Of a stretch of DNA of 11,724 nucleotides, positions 7,154 through 11,724 are shown piece by piece (the stretch's first letter is position 1; every line of letters begins with the position of its first letter). A program made the position numbers and the translations under genes. Source of the DNA: Clostridia bacterium (GTDB lineage: Bacteria > Bacillota > Clostridia > Oscillospirales > Acutalibacteraceae); the NCBI GenBank assembly GCA_017425745.1, contig JAFOXT010000457.1, forward strand, positions 1 to 11,724. The letters are read 5' to 3'. The notes under the pieces are model-generated. The model did no database searches and had not been told where the DNA came from. It worked only from the letters and a program-made list of their open reading frames with translations.

Positions 7154-7182
7154 ATTATACCTTATATCTGAGAGGTTGTCAA
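7154..7182 (-). promoter_or_regulatory. Consensus promoter of tRNA-Thr
   Basis: On the minus strand: TTGACA (7182-7177), exactly 17 bases, TATAAT (7159-7154). Both hexamers are perfect, as expected for a stable-RNA gene. Transcription would begin about 15 bases before the mature tRNA 5' end. Confidence 0.92.
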
Positions 7183-7235
7183 GATATTTGCTGAAAAAAT
7201 TTATATCATTAATCCGAAAAAATAAAGAAAAACCC

Positions 7236-7264
7236 TTGACAAATCACACACTATGTGTTAATAT
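7236..7264 (+). promoter_or_regulatory. Promoter of the infC-rpmI-rplT operon
   Basis: Perfect -35 TTGACA (7236-7241), 17-base spacer and TAATAT (7259-7264), with an extended -10 TG at 7256-7257. Transcription would start near 7270, giving a leader of about 120 nt. It is divergent from the tRNA-Thr promoter about 55 bases away. Confidence 0.82.
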
Positions 7265-7280
7265 ATCTGCACAACAAAGC

Positions 7281-7384
7281 AGAACAGTTCCCGTTCTCAC
7301 CCTCGGAATAAGGTTTCCTCGGGTCAATACTTAACCTATTGGTAGTATTGCGTGAACTATGTCTGTTCACGCTTTAATTATTTT
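7281..7384 (+). promoter_or_regulatory. Structured infC leader (L20-leader-like)
   Basis: Four consecutive hairpins can be drawn. 7281-7297: AGAAC / GTTCT. 7299-7324: ACCC-TC-GGAA, loop, TTCC-TC-GGGT with a symmetric internal loop. 7325-7350: CAATACT / AGTATTG with an inner ACC / GGT. 7350-7372: the terminator. The third hairpin and the terminator share G7350, so the two compete at their base. In Bacillus subtilis this operon is repressed by ribosomal protein L20 through transcription attenuation in the infC leader. The position and order here fit that, but the L20 site itself cannot be proved by eye and the leader is shorter than in Bacillus. Confidence 0.7.
7350..7384 (+). terminator. Attenuator terminator before infC
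   Basis: Perfect 8-bp stem GCGTGAAC (7350-7357), loop TATGTCT, GTTCACGC (7365-7372), followed by TTTAATTATTTT and then immediately by the infC ribosome binding site. Its place inside the leader marks it as a conditional terminator. Confidence 0.82.
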
Positions 7385-7392
7385 GGAGGTGT

Positions 7393-7917
7393 ATGAACAT
7401 CGCTATCAAGGAAATGCAAATCAATGAAGAAATCCGCGACAAGGAAATAAGAGTTATCATGAATGACGGTGAAGCTCTTGGTATCATGTCAGCAGATGAG
7501 GCGCTGAAAATCGCTGAGGAAAAGGATCTTGACCTTGTAAAAATTGCTCCCCAGGCCGTTCCTCCCGTGTGCAAAATCATGGACTACGGCAAGTATCGCT
7601 TTGAACAGACAAAGCGCGAAAAGGAAGCAAAGAAAAATCAGCATGTAGTTGAAATCAAGGAAGTAAGACTTTCCCTGGGTATTGATACGCATGACTTCGA
7701 AACAAAAGTCAACCACGCAAAACGCTTTCTTACAAGCGGCAACAAAGTAAAGGTTTCAATCAGATTCAGAGGACGTGAAATGGCTCACACCGAAAACGGT
7801 CTCGTAATTATGAAACAGTTCTCAGATGCCTGCGAAGAGTTTGGCAATGTTGAAAAAGCTGCAAAGCTCGAAGGTAAATCAATGATGATGTTCCTGGCAC
7901 CAAAGCCGAAAAAGTAA
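7393..7917 (+). CDS. infC: Translation initiation factor IF-3
   Basis: IF-3 binds the 30S subunit, polices start codon choice and prevents premature 50S joining. 174 residues from the ATG. N-domain about 9-78, beginning QINEEIRDKEIRVI and carrying the signature PPVCKIMDYGKYRFEQ (57-72). A basic linker follows, then the C-domain (about 86-170) with VRLSLGIDTHDFETK and RFRGREM. GGAGG (7385-7389) is only 3 bases from the ATG at 7393 but 9 bases from an in-frame ATC at 7399, whose product would open M-A-I-K-E-M-Q. infC is known for AUU-type starts in E. coli and B. subtilis, so the ATC may be the true start; the ATG is reported as the first canonical codon. Ends in tandem TAATAA, 18 bases before rpmI. 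Confidence 0.96.
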   Translation: MNIAIKEMQINEEIRDKEIRVIMNDGEALGIMSADEALKIAEEKDLDLVKIAPQAVPPVCKIMDYGKYRFEQTKREKEAKKNQHVVEIKEVRLSLGIDTHDFETKVNHAKRFLTSGNKVKVSIRFRGREMAHTENGLVIMKQFSDACEEFGNVEKAAKLEGKSMMMFLAPKPKK

Positions 7918-7935
7918 TAACAGGAGGAATTTACA

Positions 7936-8133
7936 ATGCCTAAAATTAAGACACACAGCGGTGCAAAAAAACGTTTTAAGCTTTCCAAGAACGGCAAGCC
8001 CATCCGTTACCACGCAAACAAATCACACATCCTTACAAAGAAGAACACAAAGCGTAAGAGAGGTCTTCGTCAGACAGTTGTTGCAGACAAGACAAACGAG
8101 AAGCAGATTAAGCGTCTTATTCCTTACAAATAA
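7936..8133 (+). CDS. rpmI: 50S ribosomal protein L35
   Basis: 65 residues, the usual bacterial L35 length. It opens MPKIKTHSGAKKRFK, the family signature, and is very rich in Lys and Arg (ILTKKNTKRKRGLR at 32-45), as expected for a 23S rRNA-binding protein. AGGAGG lies 8 bases before the ATG. It sits between infC and rplT, the conserved order, with no terminator on either side, so it is part of the same transcript. Confidence 0.97.
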   Translation: MPKIKTHSGAKKRFKLSKNGKPIRYHANKSHILTKKNTKRKRGLRQTVVADKTNEKQIKRLIPYK

Positions 8134-8182
8134 TTTTCGTCTAAAACTCAACTAATTCTATAACAAACGGAGGTACTTAATC

Positions 8183-8536
8183 ATGGCTCGTATTAAAGGC
8201 GCAATGATGACTCGTAAGAGAAGAAATAAAGTATTAAAGCTTGCTAAGGGCTACTACGGCTCAAAGCACAGCCTCTTCAAGACAGCTAAGCAGGCTGTTA
8301 TGAAGTCAGGCAACTATGCATACATCGGCAGAAAGCAGAAGAAGAGAGATTTCCGTCGTCTTTGGATCACAAGAATCTCAGCTGCTTGCAAGGCAAACGG
8401 CACAAACTACTCAACATTCATGAACGGCCTCAAGAAGGCAGGCATCGACCTCAACAGAAAGATGCTTTCAGAAATTGCTATTGCTGATCCCGCAGCTTTC
8501 ACAGCTCTTGTAGAAAAGGCAAAAGCAGCTCTTTAA
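8183..8536 (+). CDS. rplT: 50S ribosomal protein L20
   Basis: 117 residues, full length. It starts MARIKGAMMTRKRRNKVLKLAKGYYGSKH, the strongly basic extended N-terminal arm of L20 that threads into 23S rRNA during early 50S assembly, and continues with RRLWITRISAACKANGTNYSTF (about 69-90). GGAGGT is 8 bases before the ATG. It is the last gene of the infC operon, 49 bases after rpmI. In Bacillus L20 is also the repressor of this operon through the infC leader, which matches the attenuator seen at 7350-7384. Confidence 0.98.
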   Translation: MARIKGAMMTRKRRNKVLKLAKGYYGSKHSLFKTAKQAVMKSGNYAYIGRKQKKRDFRRLWITRISAACKANGTNYSTFMNGLKKAGIDLNRKMLSEIAIADPAAFTALVEKAKAAL

Positions 8537-8547
8537 TTCACAATTTT

Positions 8548-8585
8548 ATGCGTCCGAGATTTTTCTTCTCGGGCGTATTTGTGTT
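8548..8585 (+). terminator. Intrinsic terminator after rplT
   Basis: Twelve-base-pair stem with two G-U pairs: ATGCGTCCGAGA (8548-8559), seven-base loop, TCTCGGGCGTAT (8567-8578), then TTGTGTTTT. It begins 11 bases after the rplT stop codon. Confidence 0.88.
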
Positions 8586-8600
8586 TTATTATGACACAAA
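8578..8600 (+). promoter_or_regulatory. Palindrome around a possible -10 ahead of the methyltransferase operon
   Basis: TTTGTGT (8578-8584) and ACACAAA (8594-8600) form a perfect 7-bp inverted repeat around TTTATTATG. The centre holds TATTAT (8587-8592), a five-of-six -10 match, but its -35 position lies in the preceding terminator and is poor. It could be an operator for the downstream operon, or simply the tail of the terminator. Low certainty. Confidence 0.25.
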
Positions 8601-8635
8601 ATTTATGCTGAAAACGGCAGAGGAGAAGGTGCAAA

Positions 8636-9415
8636 ATGAACAGAATTGACAGTGTAAGCAACGAAAAAATCAAATATGCAGTGAAAATTGCTGCCTCTTC
8701 TTCAAAGCGCAAGGAGGATAAAATCTTCTTTCTTGAGGGCCTTCGTCTGTGCCGTGATGTAGCTTTGACAGGCATAAAAATAAAAACCGCTTTCTTTACT
8801 GATAAGGCCTATGAAAAGAATCAGTCAGATGCAGATTTTATAAAAGACAAGGCTGAAAACAGCTTTCTTATATCTCAGTCGGTTGCTGACAAAATGTCTC
8901 TTACCGAAAATTCCCAGGGCTTTTATTGCCTTTGTGAATATTCCTGGGTGCTTTCGGAAAAAGATATAGATGCCAAAGGCAAGTATATTGCCCTTGAGAA
9001 TGTCCGCGACCCTGCAAACTTAGGTGCAATCTGCAGAACAGCTGAGGCTCTCGGTATAAAGGGAGCAATTCTTTCAGGCTGTTGTGACAGATTCAGCCCC
9101 AAATCTCAGCGTGCAGCAATGGGTTCACTTCTGCGTCTTGCGGTTGTTGAAACAGAAAACCTTCCCGAAACTCTTCGGAGACTCGGAGAAAAAGGTATGA
9201 AGCTTTATGCTACAACACCTGATGAAAATGCTGCTCAGATTACAAAGAGTGATATGAACGGCGGTGTTGTCTGCGTAATCGGTAACGAGGCCAACGGTGT
9301 AACCGATGAAACCTTCAGTGTGTGCAAAAAGCTTACAATTCCAATGAAGGGCAGGGCAGAATCACTTAACGCATCAATGGCTGCTGCCATTACTATGTGG
9401 GAGATGATGCGCTGA
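8636..9415 (+). CDS. TrmH/SpoU-family RNA 2'-O-methyltransferase
   Basis: 259 residues. The SAM-binding trefoil-knot domain shows all three SpoU motifs: motif 1 ENVRDPANLGAICRTAEALG (121-140) with the conserved Asn and Arg, motif 2 VIGNEANGV (214-222), and motif 3 IPMKGRAESLNASMAAAI (235-252). The N-terminal 1-105 is the substrate-binding part typical of 23S rRNA methyltransferases of this group (KIKYAVKIAASSSKRKEDKIFFLEG). AGGAGAAGG precedes the ATG by 6 bases. A position just after rplT resembles that of ysgA in Bacillus, but the target nucleotide cannot be deduced. The stop TGA overlaps the dprA ATG by one base, so the two are probably translationally coupled. Confidence 0.93.
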   Translation: MNRIDSVSNEKIKYAVKIAASSSKRKEDKIFFLEGLRLCRDVALTGIKIKTAFFTDKAYEKNQSDADFIKDKAENSFLISQSVADKMSLTENSQGFYCLCEYSWVLSEKDIDAKGKYIALENVRDPANLGAICRTAEALGIKGAILSGCCDRFSPKSQRAAMGSLLRLAVVETENLPETLRRLGEKGMKLYATTPDENAAQITKSDMNGGVVCVIGNEANGVTDETFSVCKKLTIPMKGRAESLNASMAAAITMWEMMR

Positions 9416-10650
9416 TGGAAAATGAAATTTATTGGATATGGCTTCAGCAGTGTTGGGGTTATGGCAAAAAAATTGACAGCTTCCGTTCGGAATTTGTCAA
9501 CGCCAAAAGGCTGTACGATGCTGACGATAAAGAAATCAAGGCTGTTTTTTCAAGTAAATATTCGTCACAGCTTATAAAAAGAGACCTTAAGAAAGCAAAA
9601 GAAATTTTTGAATTCTGTAAGGAGCATAAAATACACATAGTCACTCCTGACAGCGACTTTTATCCGTCAAAGCTTCTTGAAATTGAGGATTTTCCGCTTG
9701 TGCTTTACGTGAGAGGCGAGTTGGAGGTGCTTGAAGCACAGCTCAGTATTGCCGTTATCGGCAGCCGTACCTGCAGTGCCTACGGTGAAGAGGTTGCAAA
9801 GGACGTTGTTTCTGACCTTGCAAAAAATAATGTTGTAATTGTCAGTGGCGGTGCAGTAGGTATTGACAGTGTGGCTCACAGAACCACAATTGAGAATGGC
9901 GGTAAAACTGTTCTTGTTATGGGGTGCGGTCACGGCTATGGCTACCTTCCCGAAAATTCCGGACTGAGAAAGTCTGTTGCCGAAAACGGAGCGCTTGTAA
10001 CTGAGTATCCTCCGCTTTTCCCTGTAGATCAGGGAAGCTTTCCGAGGAGAAACAGAATCATTTCTGCTCTCAGCGACGGTGTTGTGATTATCGAGGCGGC
10101 AGAGAGAAGCGGAACACTGAACACTAAAAACCACGCCCTGAAGCAAGGAAGAAAAATTTTCGTTCTTCCGGGTGACACAAAAAGCGGAAGATTTGACGGT
10201 TCGAATCATCTGATTTCTGAAGGGGCAATTCCCATATTCTCAGGTGAGGAGATTCTTAATCACTACGGGATTGTGGTAAAAGATAAGAAGAATACAGCTA
10301 GAAAAACAGGTACGCCTTTTGAAAATATTGACGAAAAAGGCCTATCTGCGCGAAAAGGTAGGGTCGGCAGAAAAAAGAAGGTTGCAGCTTCTGAAACAAA
10401 GAAAGCTTCTGAGCCGATTGAAACCTTAAAAGAAGAAGAAAAAGTTATAGAAAAAGCAAAAAATCCTCCTGAGGGTATTTCTAAAAACGCTGAAATAGTG
10501 TATAATGTAATGTCCGAAGGTGTAATTGAGCTTGACGAAATTATAAGAAAATCAGCTCTCGGAGTGGGCACTGTGCTCGCTTGCCTTTCAGAGCTTGAAA
10601 TTTTCGGAGCAATTTCAAAAACAAGCCCACAGACTTTTGAAATAAATTGA
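9415..10650 (+). CDS. dprA: DNA-processing protein DprA/Smf
   Basis: DprA protects incoming single-stranded DNA and loads RecA during natural transformation; it is also common in bacteria not known to be competent. 411 residues from the ATG at 9415 (TGATG overlap with the previous gene), preferred over the GTG at 9397 inside that gene. The Rossmann-like core contains IAVIGSRTCSAYGE (112-125), VSGGAVGID (143-151), FPRRNRIISALSDGVVIIEA (209-228), RSGTL (231-235) and FVLPG (249-253). The usual SGxARGID Arg is Val148 here. A Lys/Glu-rich linker (290-350) leads to a winged-helix-like C-terminal domain (355-410). The N-terminus (1-90) fits the family's SAM/HhH-like domain. topA follows after 32 bases, a frequent neighbour. 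Confidence 0.95.
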   Translation: MENEIYWIWLQQCWGYGKKIDSFRSEFVNAKRLYDADDKEIKAVFSSKYSSQLIKRDLKKAKEIFEFCKEHKIHIVTPDSDFYPSKLLEIEDFPLVLYVRGELEVLEAQLSIAVIGSRTCSAYGEEVAKDVVSDLAKNNVVIVSGGAVGIDSVAHRTTIENGGKTVLVMGCGHGYGYLPENSGLRKSVAENGALVTEYPPLFPVDQGSFPRRNRIISALSDGVVIIEAAERSGTLNTKNHALKQGRKIFVLPGDTKSGRFDGSNHLISEGAIPIFSGEEILNHYGIVVKDKKNTARKTGTPFENIDEKGLSARKGRVGRKKKVAASETKKASEPIETLKEEEKVIEKAKNPPEGISKNAEIVYNVMSEGVIELDEIIRKSALGVGTVLACLSELEIFGAISKTSPQTFEIN

Positions 10651-10682
10651 GAAATTAACTTTTATGAAAAGGTGAAAAATAA

Positions 10683-11724
10683 ATGGCAGATTTAATTATC
10701 GTGGAGTCGCCTTCAAAGGCGAAAACACTTAAAAACTACCTTGGAAGCGGATATGAGGTAATTGCTTCAAAAGGCCACGTAAGAGACCTTCCTGCAGCAA
10801 AGCTCAGCGTTGATATCAAGAACGATTTCGCTCCCAAATACAGCATAGTAAAAGGAAAGGAAAAGCTCGTCAAGGAACTTAAGGCTGCTGTTGCCGACAG
10901 TGACGAGGTTTATCTCGCAACCGACCCTGACCGTGAGGGAGAAGCAATTTCATGGCATCTTGCTGAAATTCTCGGTCTTGACCTTCAGAAGGCTAACCGT
11001 GTTACCTTTAATGAAATTACAAAGACTGGTGTCAAAAACGGTATGGCTAACCCCAGAAGGGTTGACCTTGACCTTGTAAATGCTCAGCAGGCAAGAAGAA
11101 TTCTTGACCGACTTGTAGGCTATAAGCTCAGCCCCTTTGTTTCACAGAAAATCAGAAGAGGCCTTTCAGCAGGCCGTGTGCAGAGCGTTGCCGTAAGAAT
11201 GATTGTTGACCGTGAAAACGAAATCAGAGCCTTTAATCCCGAAGAGTACTGGACAATTGACGCAAAGTTCACTTCTGCTGCAAAAAGAGTTCTCACTGCT
11301 GATTTTTACGGCGATGAAACAGGTAAGGTTAAGCTTACAAGCGAAGAACACGCAAACAGCTACCTTGAAAGACTTGAAGGTGCTTCATACTACATCAGCT
11401 CACTTAAAAAAGGCACAAGAAAAAAGAATCCTGCACCTCCCTTTATTACATCAACTCTTCAGCAGGAGGCTTCAAAAAAGCTTGGCTTCAGAGCTGAAAA
11501 GACAATGAAAATTGCTCAGGAGCTTTACGAAGGTGTAACTGTTGCGGGCTACGGTTCAGTGGGTCTTATCACATATATGAGAACTGACTCACTGCGTATT
11601 TCAGAAGAGGCAAGAGCTCAGGCTGACGATTTCATCAAGGAAAAATTCGGTGACAAGTATCTTCCCGAAAAGCCAAGATACTTCAAATCAAGAAGTAACG
11701 CTCAGGACGGTCACGTGGCTATCA
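10683..11724 (+). CDS. topA: DNA topoisomerase I (type IA), 3' part outside the window
   Basis: Relaxes negative supercoils by a transient 5'-phosphotyrosine break in one strand. 347 codons are present with no stop before the right edge; the family is about 700 residues, so roughly half is missing, including any C-terminal zinc domains. The TOPRIM domain starts LIIVESPSKAKTL (4-16) and has the metal-binding TDPDREGEAI (80-89). Core motifs are NAQQARRILDRLVGYKLSP and RRGLSAGRVQSVAVR. The active-site Tyr is residue 298 in GLITYMRTDS (294-303). GGTG (10671-10674) is 8 bases before the ATG. It follows dprA by 32 bases with no terminator, so it is probably co-transcribed. Confidence 0.97.
   Translation, partial: MADLIIVESPSKAKTLKNYLGSGYEVIASKGHVRDLPAAKLSVDIKNDFAPKYSIVKGKEKLVKELKAAVADSDEVYLATDPDREGEAISWHLAEILGLDLQKANRVTFNEITKTGVKNGMANPRRVDLDLVNAQQARRILDRLVGYKLSPFVSQKIRRGLSAGRVQSVAVRMIVDRENEIRAFNPEEYWTIDAKFTSAAKRVLTADFYGDETGKVKLTSEEHANSYLERLEGASYYISSLKKGTRKKNPAPPFITSTLQQEASKKLGFRAEKTMKIAQELYEGVTVAGYGSVGLITYMRTDSLRISEEARAQADDFIKEKFGDKYLPEKPRYFKSRSNAQDGHVAI

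Noticed and set aside
7131..7191. Inverted repeat GCAAATAT (7131-7138) / ATATTTGC (7184-7191) flanking the tRNA-Thr promoter.
   Set aside because: The arms are only 8 bases, AT-rich and 45 bases apart, and one arm includes the first bases of the tRNA itself. Chance is the simplest explanation.
9841..9867. DprA motif SGGAVGID lacking the usual Arg of SGxARGID, as a sign of inactivation.
   Set aside because: All other core motifs are intact and, as far as I recall, DprA proteins such as that of Helicobacter also vary at this position. This looks like ordinary family variation.
9667..10209. 180-codon open frame on the minus strand.
   Set aside because: It lies wholly inside dprA, has no family features, and is the antisense shadow of a well-supported gene.
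10891..11508. Two open frames of 62 and 101 codons near the right edge.
   Set aside because: Both lie in other frames of topA, whose motifs run uninterrupted through this region.

Overview
The window looks like chromosomal DNA of a low-to-moderate GC Clostridia-type Firmicute, possibly a gut Oscillospiraceae/Ruminococcaceae relative. This is inferred from strong AGGAGG-type ribosome binding sites, near-consensus sigma-A promoters, hairpin-plus-U terminators, an infC-rpmI-rplT operon with an attenuator leader, adjacent dprA and topA, and a ClpE/ClpC-type ATPase. No species can be named from the sequence alone. I see no phage, plasmid, CRISPR or toxin-antitoxin module.

Layout. 1-2112: a Clp/Hsp100 unfoldase, probably cut at its N-terminus by the window edge, followed by a strong terminator. 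2184-2398: a consensus promoter and a leader of about 180 nt that holds a possible 26-codon ORF and an intrinsic-terminator-like hairpin just before the next gene. 2399-6025: two separately transcribed, paralogous, exported alpha/beta-hydrolases. The second has a normal GxSxG serine elbow. The first has cysteine at the nucleophile position. 6035-6068: a terminator that can serve both strands. 6122-6847 (minus): a DAPG/phloretin-hydrolase-family protein with its own strong promoter. 6913-7014: a small AT-rich repeat-like stretch. 7057-7132 (minus): tRNA-Thr(GGT) with encoded CCA, a perfect promoter and a terminator.

7236-8585: the translation operon infC-rpmI-rplT behind a structured leader that ends in a terminator, the arrangement known for L20-controlled attenuation in Bacillus. 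The infC ribosome binding site is too close to the ATG and better placed for an AUC codon two codons downstream. 8636-11724: a probable co-transcribed set of a TrmH/SpoU RNA methyltransferase, dprA (one-base overlap) and topA (32-nt gap, cut by the right edge).

Most of the right half is ordinary housekeeping DNA. The parts most worth following up are the attenuator-like leader in front of the cysteine-type hydrolase, that hydrolase and its serine paralogue, the DAPG-hydrolase-like gene, and the infC start. No stretch over 300 bases lacks a gene; the longest gaps (2113-2398, 6848-7056 and 7133-7392) are itemised below.
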